From Diphasiastrum complanatum (lineage: Eukaryota > Streptophyta > Lycopodiopsida > Lycopodiales > Lycopodiaceae): 64,000 nt of DNA. Each line of letters opens with the position of its first letter. The first letter of the stretch is position 1. A model generated the notes under the pieces. It ran no database searches. It saw nothing but the letters and a program-made list of their open reading frames with translations, and was not told the origin of the DNA. Of this stretch, positions 1 to 11,018 are shown piece after piece. The DNA is taken from the NCBI GenBank assembly GCA_029204225.1, contig CM055109.1:27978861-28042860 (forward strand), in the 5' to 3' direction. Both the position numbers and the translations under genes were made by a program.

Positions 1-696
1 TGCATGAGTATTTCTATCATTTGATAATAGGATCTCTTATGTACGCAATGATCTATATTAGGCCAAACATGGCTTTTGCAGTCAGCTCCTTAAGTCAGTT
101 TATGACTAACCCTGGTATGACACATTGGAAGGCTCTTATAAGAGTCATGAGATATCTTCGAGCTACTATGGACTTTTGCATTTGTTATGGAACAGTCGAC
201 AATGACAAACTCAATTTACTAATTGTTTCACATATGCAAGTTGGGCGGGAGATGTAGACACTCGTAAATCCACTGCTGGATTTACATTCTTCCTCAAAAA
301 TGGTCTATTTCCTGGAACAGTCGAAAGCAATCTTCGATAGCTCTATCTTCTACAGAATCAGAGTACATCGCAGTCTCACAAGCTGAAGCAATTTGGTTGA
401 GAAACTTACTTTCAGATATAAATCTAAATCAATATGCTACGACATTACTATTTTGTGATAATCAAAGTGCCATTGTCTTATCAACCAACCCTAGATTTCA
501 TTCTAGGAGTAAGCACATTGAACTGAAGTATCACTATGTCAGAAGCAAAGTTCTCGACAAAGAGGTCAGATTGCAGGACTGTCGGACACAAGATATGACA
601 ACAGATATTTTTACTAAAGCATTAAGCTTGGATGCACACAGAAAGTTTTGTGTAGAACTAAGTTTAAAGTTCAAGGCATTCATGGATTCAGATTAA
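1..696 (+). pseudogene. Ty1/copia reverse transcriptase C-terminus and RNase H (broken)
   Basis: The frame from about position 6 to 235 reads the copia RT end (IIGSLMYAM, SSLSQFMTNPG, HWKALIRVMRYL). RNase H follows in other frames: the acidic motif region near 225-260, ALSSTESEYIAVS near 345-380, then an open stretch from 397 with CDNQSAI, SRSKHIELKYHYVR and TDIFTKAL. The last codon (TAA at 694-696) sits just before a purine tract and LTR, as expected for the 3' end of copia pol. Frameshifts near 225-240 and 310-340 break it. The upstream RT, integrase and gag lie outside the window. The same family occurs on the minus strand at 54833-64000. Confidence 0.9.
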
Positions 697-1654
697 GGGG
701 GAGTGTTGGATTGTTCTCCTATTAATCGACTAATTGACATTTTAATCTTCGTCCAACTTTTATCCAGCCCTGTAGATTTCTTTGTATTTTTACACAGTCT
801 GCATAACTACTTGAAAACGGTTTACAATGTCGTCATTTTTGGGATTTTCACCTTTCAAGATTTTCTCTCACTTCGACTTTTTTCGCAAAATGCCAGATGC
901 CTCAAATGTTAAGAAAATATCTTTAGCGAAGACTTTCACGTTTTTCGCATTTTTTGCATGACAATTTATTGTTCGTCTTAAAGGCTATAGGCTTGCTCTA
1001 ATTGTTTAGCAAGTAAATTTTTGGGAAGATTATCTGGATGGATGCTAGCACATCATAGCCTAACTGGATGACGCATTTGACGACCTAATTAGCTGTCCTA
1101 CTGGTGGACGTTGCTGCATTTGCTTAGTATAAATTTCTACATTTGTGTGTGTTGATCTCATTGATGCAATCAAGAGATCAACAAGTATCGAATAATTAGC
1201 TCTCTCTCAAGCCTATGAGCTTGGACACTCCTGAGCATTCTAGCTCACTTCTTTAGAGTTGATTAGAAATTGCTATTGCGCTTACTGCTTATTAGCATTG
1301 CGTTTAATTCAGACTTTTATTTAGTTGTTCAGAGATAGCTTAGAGTACGCGGCTTCGATCTGCAAAGTTGTTGTACTCATTTACATATGTTTTGTTTCAT
1401 ACTGAATCAATACTATCTTTTTATTGAATTCAGGTTTGTCTTAGAATGTATGCATTTATGTAATTCTTCACGACAAATTATTTGTCTCATAATTCAATGC
1501 TTAAATGTTTGGTTATGCAATCACTGTAGTACTAATGATTTCAAAGTTAGTTACTATAAGATCAAACGTGATTTCTATCACTATTGTTTTTGTTCAAAAT
1601 TGATAGGCGTAGTTATGCATAGAGAAAGAGGAAAATAGTTTATTCCGTTGTGCA
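697..1654 (+). repeat. 3' LTR of the copia element, with polypurine tract
   Basis: The purine tract GGGGGAG (about 697-703) is followed at 704 by TGTTGGA, the usual LTR start. A TATA-like TAGTATAAAT lies near 1126. The end is placed at about 1654 by comparison with the inverted copy at 54833-55648, which shares blocks around 975-1140 and 1190-1640 (for example the reverse complements of TTAGAGTACGCGGCTT and AATTAGTTGTCCTAC). The right edge is approximate to about 10 bases, because no second LTR of this copy is visible. Confidence 0.8.
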
Positions 1655-1689
1655 CAATAAGTTTTCTTTCTTTCTTGTCATTCGAACTC

Positions 1690-2535
1690 TTTTCGTTCGA
1701 TTCTTTTTTACCTATCTTTTACACACCTCTTTCCAACATGACTCGTTGTCAAATAGTCGGTTGGTTATGGGCACGCTTGAGCTAGAGACTCGAATTGTCG
1801 TGTCGTCCTCGATAAAGACTGTATCCCTATTGAACAAGGTTTGCTGGGTATCGGGGTCGTATTGCTTATAGATGTTGTAAGATGCACTGTATCCAATGAA
1901 GATGGTCTTGAGACCTTGGAAGTCGAATTTCTTCCTTGTCTCCTTCGGGATCTGCACATAGGCAATGGATTCAAATACTTGAAGGTTCTTCAATGAAGGC
2001 TTAGAGCCTGTCCAAACTTCGTGTGGTGGTTTGTTTGAGAGGGCCTTTGTCGAAACATCTATTTTGCAGTGGAGACAACTTTAGCCTAGAAGTTCTTTGG
2101 AAAAGATGCATATGCCAACATGTATTTGGCTGACTCGACAAGAGTACGGTTCTTCCTCTCGGCTAAGCCATTCGACTGAGGAAAATAAGGAGTGATAAAC
2201 TGCTATTTAATGCCTTGGCTCTGGCAGTATTCATTGAATTCGATAGAAATGTATTCTCCACCATTTCCGGACCTCAGGGCTTTGATTGTCTTACTATTTT
2301 CTTTCTTTGCACACTCCTTGAAGATTCTGAAGCAATTGAAAGCTTTTGATTTTTTTCTTAATAAAGTATACCATGATCCTTCTAGAAAATTCATCAATAA
2401 AAGTAATAAAATACTTTGCATCCTTCAGTGAAGGATTCTGCATTGGGCCACAAATGTCTGTATGTACAACATCTAATAATCCTCTAGCAATATGCTGATG
2501 GCTTGATCTAAGTAGTTTCCTAGTCTATTTACCGA
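1690..2535 (-). pseudogene. Ty1/copia integrase fragment
   Basis: Read on the minus strand, 2430-2200 gives integrase core sequence (KKSKAFNCFRIFKECAKK, ALRSGNGGEYIS, EFNEYCQSQGIK). The region near 2190-2100 reads the catalytic-Glu neighbourhood (NGLAERKNRTLVES) in another frame. 1993-1712 gives the integrase C-terminal part (VQIPKETRKKFDFQGLKTIF, YKQYDPDTQQTLFNRDTVF). Gag, protease, RT and LTRs are missing, and several frames are needed. Its upstream side is cut by the LTR at 2536, so the gypsy element probably inserted into this older copy. Confidence 0.85.
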
Positions 2536-3258
2536 TGTTGGAGGGTTTCCGGATCCCAAGGCAACCTTAACCCTAGTTAATAAGTGAGAGGGATTTGGCA
2601 TCCTACGTGTGTATTTGATAATTAGAAAGTCAATAAAAGGACTTTAGGCCTTTTTGTGGGACTTTTAATGTCGTAGGCCTAAATGTCAAGTTAGTAAATA
2701 AAATAGGGGTTCCCACCAAATTTCAATTTCAAATTGGTTCTCTCCAAATATTGAATGGTTTCCCACTCTTTTTAAAATATGAATAGTCAGGGAGGTAGAA
2801 ATGAGCCAATAGGATTTTGAGGCCAAGGCCCTCCTCTCCACTATAAATAGGGGCAAAATCGAATTTGTCAAACATGTTTCCATCTTCATTTCAATACAAG
2901 CAGATTGGTTCTCTTATGGAATGGACTTGTGAATCTCCTTGCTCTCTATCTCTATTCCTCCATCTCTCATGCCTTTGTTGTATTTGCTAATTGTTGTAAT
3001 TGCTATTTCTTATGCTTCTTGTGAGAGAGAAAGGGAGAGAGAGAAAGAGTAAGCTATTATCATTGTGGATCTTAGGGGTAATGGTTATAGTGTTAATGGA
3101 TGTTAGGGTTAGATGTGGATCTTCCATACATGCTGAATTCTAAGATATGCTATGGCTCTCATGGGATCAAACCTCCGCGTGACGACTAACTTCATCTCCT
3201 TGATGCTTGTGTGCCTGGATCTAGGGTTGAGGATAAGATAGGAGATAAACCCACTACA
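2536..3258 (+). repeat. 5' LTR of the gypsy element
   Basis: It starts TGTTGGAGGG and ends CACTACA just before the primer site. The first ~330 bp match 13150-13492 closely: both carry GGATCCCAAGGCAAC, TTAATAAGTGAGAGGGATTT, TAGGCCTTTTTG and CTATAAATAGGGG. The last is the TATA box (about 2841-2853). R-U5 runs from there to 3258 and holds a short GA-rich stretch near 3020-3050. Confidence 0.85.
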
Positions 3259-3262
3259 ATTT

Positions 3263-3280
3263 TGGTGCCATTCCCGGGAG
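3263..3280 (+). other. Primer binding site, tRNA-Asp-like (degenerate)
   Basis: TGGTGCCATTCCCGGGAG begins four bases after the LTR end. It resembles TGGCGCCGTTGCCGGGGA, the complement of the 3' end of plant tRNA-Asp used by Athila/Tat elements, with several substitutions. A clearer relative is at 33826. Confidence 0.7.
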
Positions 3281-3599
3281 CTACGCCAATTTTTTAGTTT
3301 ACAACATGTTTGGTTGATGGTTAGCTTGCATTAGACATCTTTTCTTGGCAGTGTTAAAATTGCATTTTAAGATTAAATTTGGAGTGATTTTGCTTGATTT
3401 GAGTGGATCTTCTTGTTTGAAACCTAATTTGATTGTTGAGCAGGGGAAGCTATTCAGATCACCATTTTTAAGATCCGTTTGGATTTGAGAAATCAGAAAA
3501 AACAACAAAAATTGGTCAAATCTGTCAGATTTTGGTCAAAATAAGACAAAATTGTCATCAAAGCTGATAACTTTTTACCCTATTTCAAGAAATGTTTGT

Positions 3600-4394
3600 T
3601 GAGTTGTAGGCACCTTTGATTTTGCTCACATAACCCTAAGTTTGAAGGGTGAACATTCTTTCTCAACATATTTGCAAAAACATCAAAAAAACCATCAGAA
3701 AACACCAAAACACTCAAAACCTTAAAAAATAGAGAAAAAAAAACCTTCGTCCAATTTACTATGCATAGGTGTGATTTACATCTATCTATTGCCAGGTTGG
3801 CGAACGTTAATTCTAAAAATAGAATGTCAAAGTGACTGTTCATCTAAGGGCTGGTTATTTTTTGTGAAGAGTTCAACACTTTTTTACAAAATTATCAGTT
3901 TTCTCATAAAAACCTTCGCATGAAACCTTTGCCAAAGTTTGTGTCAGTTTGACTTACTATTTTGATTCATCAATGAGTTTGGCGAACGATAAGTAGAGGC
4001 CACGTGTCATATTGACCTATTTTTGTCAAGAAGACTCTTTTTTGCAAAAATAACAGTATTAGATTTGTAACATTTGCCGAAACCTTCGCTGAAATTTATG
4101 AGGATACTATTAATAGTAAATTATCATTCTTGAGTCCGGCGAACGTTATTGTTACCAGGATCTTGAAAAGTATTTATTTTTACCCTTGTCAAACTACAAA
4201 AACCGTACTATTTGTCCATCGAGACCTTCACCAGTTCTACCCTAGTCTTATATGAGTCAGATTTACTCTCTGTGAGTTCGGTGAAGGTTAATTTGTTCAG
4301 ATTTGTTAGAAAATAGCCAAATTGGAAAATTTTGACCCAAAATAGCACTAAAGAACCTTCGTCGAGTCAACCTTCATCCAAAAATCCTTCGTCC
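3600..4394 (+). repeat. Leader array of alternating inverted motifs
   Basis: Between primer site and gag, the motif AACCTTCGYC and its near reverse complement GGCGAACGTT/GGTGAAGGTT alternate. Forward copies are at about 3741, 3911, 4081, 4223, 4353, 4369 and 4384. Reverse copies are at 3799, 3981, 4138 and 4280. Forward-to-reverse spacing is 57-70 bases and the unit repeats every 130-170 bases. Spacers share weaker similarity, such as TTTTTTRCAAAA before the second and third units. A weaker pair may precede at about 3613/3645. No ORF explains it. Each pair could fold as an RNA stem; function is unknown. Confidence 0.7.
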
Positions 4395-4641
4395 ACACTA
4401 TTTATAGGTTTTGATTTTCCAGATCTAGCCTCTATCAAAATTTTGAGCAATTCTGTTAGAGTTTGATTCTGATTCAGAGAAATCATTATTCTTAGAAGTG
4501 TCGATCACTCGATCCAGATCTAATTTCCAAAAATCTGATTATTTTCAAAGGATAAAATCTACAGATTTGATCTGATCTGAGATAGGATATTATTGAAAAT
4601 CTAGATCCAATCTCATTGTCTGATTGACATAATTTGGAATT

Positions 4642-6531
4642 ATGGTTGAACAAGGACCTCTGAATCCACCACCAATCATTGTTAGAAGATCTACTCGGTT
4701 AAATATACCAAAGTACAATGGGTCATCTAATCCCATCAAATTTCTCCAGATATTTTTTGAATCCTGTAGGATTTATGACGAAGTTTTTCCGAAGGTAAAC
4801 TTCAGTTATTCCCTGTGGCCTTAATGGGACTACTCAAGATTGGTTTTATAACCAAGAGGAAGCGAACGTCAAAATTGGGAAGTGGTCAAAGCTACTCTCA
4901 TTATGAGATTTAAGCCCAGAAAATTTATGGAAGATCCATTTCTCCTTTTAAGTAAAATTAAAATGGAAAAGCGAGAAGCAGTACGAGATTATATTGAATG
5001 GGCCAAACACCTCAGATCTGAGTGTGATCCCGATCTAACCAATGAGATGTTTTGATTATGTGGTTCTTAGCAGGTCTACCTAAAAGGATTAGACGTGAGC
5101 TAAAACACCATAATGAATATGCTACAATATAAAGCGCTATGGATGATGCAATTCGTGAGGAGAATGAAGAATTGGATGATGAACCAAATGTTGGAATATT
5201 GCCTTATACGGTAGGGCAAACCATGACAACATCCACCACCATTGCATCAACAAATATCAATGCTACTACAGAGGAGATGATCAATGAGTTCGAAAAACCT
5301 GGTCAAAAGCAACAGATGCAGCTGGAAAAGATGCAGTCTCAACTTGATGAAAATAATAAAGCCTTGGAAGAATTCCATGGTAAAGCGAACAAAGAACCTG
5401 AAAAGTTGACAGTGGCTTTTCCTAGCTGGAAAATTGTTTGTGTTCAATTTGTGCAGACAATTACACTATGAATGAATGTCCAACATTGAAACAATGGATG
5501 ATGAATACTGTTTATCATCTGTGTAACTCTACAGGACATGAAACAGCCTTTTGTTCTTTTAATCCTCGAATTATTCAGAAAAGGTATGCTAAGCTTCTAT
5601 ATCGAGAACCTACTTATTCAAAGGTCCTAATGGAAAGCCTTTCAATTTTGCCCTTGGATTTCCAGAACGACTAACTCTGCCAACTCCAACGGGACAAAGT
5701 GCTCGTCCTGCAAATCTAATAGAACTATAGCAATGATCACGAGAGTGGTCCTTCAGAGCAGTATGCTATCTATATTGTTGCACAACAACAAGCAGCTAGA
5801 CAATGGTCCAGAGCACCACTTGAATGTTTTGCATGTGGAGAGAACCATAGAGTTGCTAAATGTCCAAACAAAGGAAAGTTTATACCATTCTGTAGAGAAT
5901 GTGGTTTTAGACATTGTTATAAAGAATGTCTTGCAAGACCCAAACCACCACTGATTACTGCTCTAGTGAATATGATTACGATAAAAAAAAGGCTAGTAGC
6001 TCAATCTGAACCAACTGTACCTTTAATGGTTGTTACCAGAGCTCAGAAACAGAAGGAGGTTCTAGTTGATCCAGTACCTATTGAATCTGCACCAACTATA
6101 GATATACCTATCGCATCAGGGGTGTATCCGAATCTCAAAGTAGAAAAGAAAAGATATAAAGATATGAGACAATGGATTAAACAGTTGCAAGAAGAAGAAG
6201 TCAAAGAAGCCGTTAAAGCAACACCATCATGAAAAAACCCTTCAAGATGACAGAACCAGAAGCATTGCAAAGAAAAATGATCATAAATATTCTGTCTAGC
6301 AAGATGGATATTACACTGGGAGAATTTCTTAAGCTGGTGCCTAAAGCCAAAGAAGTATTAGCAGAACGATTGAATCAAATGGAACCACAAGTCCATCAGA
6401 AGCCACTTTTTTGTGCCAGATTTGAAGAAACGAATGAAGTACTCAATGTAGGAACTACCTGGGAAAGTGAGCAGAAAAACATCACCCTACCGATACTTGG
6501 TGTCTTCTTGCATGGGCACAATGTTTTTTAG
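4642..6531 (+). pseudogene. gypsy gag (capsid and zinc knuckles), broken
   Basis: The ATG at 4642 opens MVEQGPLNPPP, and the capsid-like part continues in shifted frames (WEVVKATLIMRFKPR, MEKREAVRDYIEWAKHLRS, near 4875-5030; FLAGLPKRIRRELKHH near 5065-5110). 5139-5471 is acidic and glutamine-rich. Near 5824-5945 there are two zinc-knuckle-like motifs, CFACGENHRVAKC and FCRECGFRHCYKEC. 5966-6232 and 6229-6531 are two further short frames, the gag tail and the gag-pro link. The gene is split by at least four frameshifts or stops. Gag would package the element RNA in cytoplasmic particles. Confidence 0.85.
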
Positions 6532-6664
6532 AGCCATTGACACCTCTATGTTATTTAGTTGCTAGTACCTAGTTAGTTACTCCTAACCAATAGTTTCTAG
6601 ATTTTGGATTGTGCATTGTGCAATGTGCATTGTGAAGGCCTATAAGCCTCCTATTTAACATAGA
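6532..6664. other. Non-coding interruption between gag and protease
   Basis: The gag-pro reading stops at 6531, and recognisable protease resumes only near 6665. The gap has stops in all forward frames and contains the internal repeat GTGCATTGTGCAATGTGCAT around 6613-6635. It looks like a small insertion or local duplication. No terminal repeats of a known family could be assigned. Confidence 0.4.
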
Positions 6665-7534
6665 CAATTTGGTAAAGTAGCAGCCGTGATTGATGGAGAT
6701 TCAGGAGTTAACTTGATTTCAACCAAGCTATGTGCAAAATGGGGACTTACAAAGTTGAAGTCTGCCACTTTTGCCACTTTTGCCATTAACCTGGCAGTCC
6801 ATCCGAGAGGAATGGTTGAAAACATACCTGTCAAAATAACTGGAGTGCAGTTTGTCATCACTTTTGTAGTAATGGACTTACCTGATGCGCCAAATGTATA
6901 TCGAATTTTATTGGGACGTCCATGGTTACGAGTTGTGCAAGTAGTTCATAACTGGGGCACCAGCAAAATTACTTTTGAGAATCGTGAGCATGCGGTCAAA
7001 GTAGATCCAATCACTTGGACTATCAAGCCAGAAGTCCAAAGAGGGGATGATGATTCATCAACAACTGATCGTACATGTGATCGACAAATGAAGACTTTGG
7101 GAGTCCAGTATGACTCTCAAACTGACATTGTCAATTGGAATCAAGCTCTTGCAATAGTGGATTGTACAACAAGCTATATGTATCAACAAGATAATCAATC
7201 CAAATTGAGCAAAAAAATTTTACTTGATCGAACTTTGGATAGGCCAATTACTTTTCCATTAAATATGATGAATTTGGCTTGGATAACCACTGATCCAGTT
7301 CCAAATCCAATTGAAGATGATCTAATACATGCTAGTCATGCATTGACTTATGATAGAGATGCAGAACTTATAGATGAGCAAATCCTCAATCACATGGATC
7401 CCACGAGATTTGGAGTTCAATATATTTCAGATGCACCGACAATAAAACCGCCAAAAGCAGTCATATCGAAGAAAGGAAAGATGGCCGAACCAATGACAAA
7501 GAAACAGCTAAGCAACACTACAATACGGTCCTGA
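6665..7534 (+). pseudogene. gypsy aspartic protease
   Basis: The frame reads FGKVAAVIDGDSGVNLIS, with the catalytic Asp-Ser-Gly near 6698-6710. ILLGRPWLR follows near 6910-6930, matching the ILGRPWL motif of Athila/Tat-type proteases. The open frame runs 283 codons and ends TGA at 7532-7534 in the linker to RT. In an active element this enzyme cleaves the Gag-Pol polyprotein inside the particle. It is one of the better-kept parts of this element. Confidence 0.85.
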
Positions 7535-8715
7535 AATGGAAAAAGTCATCTCGAAAAATTGATTCTAAGAATGTACCACCTTCATTAGATAAAGAAAAGG
7601 GAAAGATCAAAGATGATTCTTCAAGTCAGACTTCTCGCAAGAAATTACCATCAAGTAAGTTGTCACCTTTAGAGAAGTGCACATCTTCTAGAATGTGATC
7701 GCCTCCATGACCGATTCCTACCAAGAAAGCTAAACGGAGATAAAGATCAGCCCTTATGAAAAGGAGTACTATGAAGAAGTCCAGCATGATATGCCAGAGC
7801 ATTTCAAACGCTATACTTTGGATGATATTGTGATTATGTTACCCAAGGCTCATCATGAACCAAAAGAGCAAGTAATAGAATCAAAGGAGGTTTATGATGG
7901 ACCAGCTAGGACTCAGCCAACGAATCTTGCTGAACCAGGAGAGCCAGAGAAAATTGTTCAAGTTGGAGCACAACTTACTCCTGAACAATTTCAAGCATTA
8001 AGAAAGTTATTGATCAAGTACCAAGATTGTTTTTCTTGAACGTACAAGGATCTTAAAGAAATTCCTACCTTGGTTATTGAGCATATGATATCCTTAATGG
8101 CTGATGCAGTTCCAAAGGTCACAAAATTTTATCACTGTAATCCAAACGTTACTGAACTTATAAAAAAAGAGCTACAAAGACTACTTGAAGCTGACTTTAT
8201 TTACGAAATTGAACATACAGAATGGGTTTCGCCAATTGTTGTCATTCCTAAGAAGAATGGGAAGATGAGAATTTGCATGAATCTCAAAGCTTTGAACAAA
8301 GTGACGTGAAAGGATCACTTTTCGTTACTCTTTACTGAAAGCATTTTGGACTGTCTTGCTAGAGCGGAAGCATATAGTTTTTTGGATGGATTTAGTGGTT
8401 ACAACCAAGTCAAGATCGCACCTACGGATCGCCATAAAACAGCTTTTGCAACAGAGTGGAGAGCTTATGCTTATAACTTTATGTCGTTTGGACCTTGTAA
8501 TACACCTAGTTCATTTCAAAGAGTGATGTGGTTCGCCTTCAAAGACTACTTGTAGAAATTCTTTGAAATCTACTTGGATGATCTCGGAGTCCATAGTGCG
8601 GATACAGACCATCTGGATCAGTTGGAGAAAGTATTTGAATGTTGTCGTAAGTATCAAATCTCCTTAAATCCAAAAAAGTTTCAAATAGGGTTTCTCACAG
8701 AGTTGTCCTTGGACA
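7535..8715 (+). pseudogene. gypsy reverse transcriptase, interrupted by stops
   Basis: The linker at 7791-8039 reads VGAQLTPEQFQALRKLLIKY, then RT proper: KKELQRLLEADFIYEIEH, WVSPIVVIPKKNGKMRICMN (8225-8285), SFLDGFSGYNQVKIAPTDRH (8380-8440), KTAFATEW, FMSFGPCNTPSSFQRVM (8480-8530) and the catalytic IYLDDLGVHSAD near 8568-8605. In-frame stops at about 8037, 8307 and 8553 break it. The YLDD motif itself survives. The expected function is copying the element RNA into DNA. Confidence 0.88.
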
Positions 8716-9470
8716 TGTGATATCAAGACATGGCACTGCTACGAATTATTCCAAAATCAAAGTCATCGTCGAGTTACCGCCGCCAAGAACAATTCAAGGA
8801 GTCTATGTTTTTATGGATCATGCAAATTACTATCGGATATTTATTCTATTCTTTGTGGATTTAGTAAGACCTATATGCAAGTTGACTATTGAACCAATTT
8901 GGACAGTAGAGGCATTGGAAACATTTGCAAAACTAAAGAAAGCTTTAGCTTCTGCATCGATACTATGAGCTCCAATCCGGACAATTGAGCTTCATGTTCA
9001 TACTGATGCATCAAAATATACCATTGGATCTTGACATAGCTAGGTGAATATAAGAAGGATTATCCTATCAGGTTTGCAAGCAGACAACTTACAGATCCTG
9101 AGAAGAAATTATTCGACAATCGGACCTAAAGTGTTGGCCATGATTTTTTCTATTAAGAAGTTTCGACATTATCTATTGGCAACGCAATTTGCATTTTATA
9201 TTGATCATCAGCCGTTATTTTATTTGGTGAACAAGACATGTAGCACAGGGCGTATTACAAGATGGCTACTTTTATTGATTGAATTCAATTTTTGAGTTGT
9301 GGTTCGAACGGGTAAACAACATTATCTGGCCGATCAGGTTTCAAGGATTGAATCAGCTCCAGTTAATACTGAAGTGGATGATAAACTACTAGACACTGCG
9401 TTGTTCTATGTTGAAGCAGTACCTGAGTGGGCAACAAATATTGTTGAATATGCTAGGCCAACCCAATAAT
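8716..9470 (+). pseudogene. gypsy RT thumb/connection and RNase H
   Basis: 8740-8968 reads the RT tail (VIVELPPPRTIQGV, NYYRIFILFFVDLVRPICKL). The RNase H start ELHVHTDASKYTIGS lies near 8990-9035, then NYSTIGPKVLAMIFSIKKFRHYLL at 9107-9175 and FYIDHQPLFYLVNK near 9193-9235. DQVSRIES near 9335-9358 ends the domain. A TGA after SASIL (8966-8968) and a frameshift near 9035-9045 inactivate it. RNase H would remove the RNA strand from the RNA-DNA hybrid. Confidence 0.82.
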
Positions 9471-10640
9471 TCCTTGACAAAAGTACAAAAGAGACAATTG
9501 ATTCGGCACAATATTATCAATTGATTGTTGGACAATTGTATCATCAAGGAATGGATGATATTTTGCGAAGATGTGTTTTGCGCATGAAGTACCTGAACTT
9601 ATCATGTTTTCACATGATGGAATGGGCGGAGGACATTTTTCAATAGATATCATTGTTCGCAACTTTTACAATCAGGATTTATGTGGCCTACACTTCATAA
9701 AGATACAGAAAGTTATATTCAGTCATGTGATGCACGTCGTCCTACACAGCAGAATTATGAACTTTACATCCAGTTTTATTGCAAGCACCGTTCAAGAAAT
9801 GGGGTCTTGACTATGTTGGTCCTGCGGCACGAGGATCAAAAGCCAGATATATCATTGTTACAACTGATTATATGACCAAATGGGTTGAAGCAAAAGCAGT
9901 AGAAGTTGTAGATGCAAAATCAACGGCTAAATTCCTCTATGAAAATGTCATTACTAGATTTGGATGTCCTATCGAAATCACGAAACACATTTTGTGAATG
10001 AAACGATAAAGTGTTTGTTGAAAGACTTTTTTGTTATACACCGGTTTAGTACTCCATACTATTCCAGGGGTAATGGACAAGCTAAATCTTCCAACAAGAT
10101 TCTCTGCAAAATTATGATGAAAACGGTCGAAGCAAGTCGTTCTGATTGGGAACATAAGCTTTATGTAGCATTATGGGCATTCAGAACAACTTACAAAGGT
10201 AGTACGAATCAAATGCCATTCCAACTTGTCTATGGTCAAGATGCAGTTATGGCAATTGAATTTTTAGTACCATCCCTACACATAGCGGCAACAGAACGGT
10301 TGGATGATGCGAAATCCTTACAGATGCGTCATACGACTTTGCATAAACTATGTGAAACCAGATTGATGGCAGTTCATGCATTAGCAACATAGAAGGCCCG
10401 TCGTAAGGCATGGCACAATCGTCAATTACACAAAAAAGATCTGAAGGAAGGAGATCTAGCACTAATGTATAAGACAAAACTGATCAAAGGCAAATTGAAA
10501 TTTACTGGTGAAGGACCGTACAAAGTTAAAGAAATATTGAACTATGAAACAGTTACTTTGGAACAAAATGATTTGACACTCCAGTGAATGACAACCGATT
10601 ATGCAAGTTTTGGCAGCCTGTTCTGCTAGTTCAACCAGCA
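9471..10640 (+). pseudogene. gypsy integrase with lost catalytic residues
   Basis: The zinc-binding region is near 9550-9780 in several frames. The core begins APFKKWGLDYVGPAARGSKARY (9781-9850) with the first Asp, followed by VTTDYMTKWVEAK. The second Asp should lie near 9980, but a short deletion turns the segment to ITKHIL plus a stop. The frame resumes at THFVNETIKCLLKDFF. The third catalytic residue is Lys in GNGQAKSSNKIL, where the family has Glu. The C-terminal region (YKGSTNQMPFQLVYGQDAVM and onward) runs to about 10600. There is no chromodomain. It could not catalyse integration. Confidence 0.85.
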
Positions 10641-11018
10641 TGATCCCACACTATGATTTTAGTTTTATTGTTCTACAATTTTTTTGCCTTTCACTACTTG
10701 ATTGATTTTCTTTTTTGGAAAAGACAGAAGAAAAAGTTAAAAAAAAAAATGAATCAAAAGACTGGTGAGCAAAAGTCAAAAATGTTATCAAACCAGAAAA
10801 AGTTGAAGGAAAGCAGTTTCAAGAATCAAATCTTTATCAAAAGTGACTTGGAAGACCACTTTTTGGGTCATAATTTGTACATATATTTATTGGAAACATT
10901 CGCCGAGTTTTCAGAGGCAAGATCCACCTCAGATGTATCCACACTAAGTTGGGCGAACGTTCTTTTCACCAGTTAATACATGTCTTGACCTTAGGCAAAT
11001 GGTAAACATTTTGCCATT
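10641..11018 (+). other. Spacer after integrase with one copy of the leader motif pair
   Basis: The stretch is A-rich and without a credible gene. At about 10897 it holds CATTCGCCGAG, and at about 10950 GGGCGAACGTTC. This is the same forward/reverse motif pair, at the same ~55-base spacing, as in the leader at 3600-4394. Confidence 0.55.
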
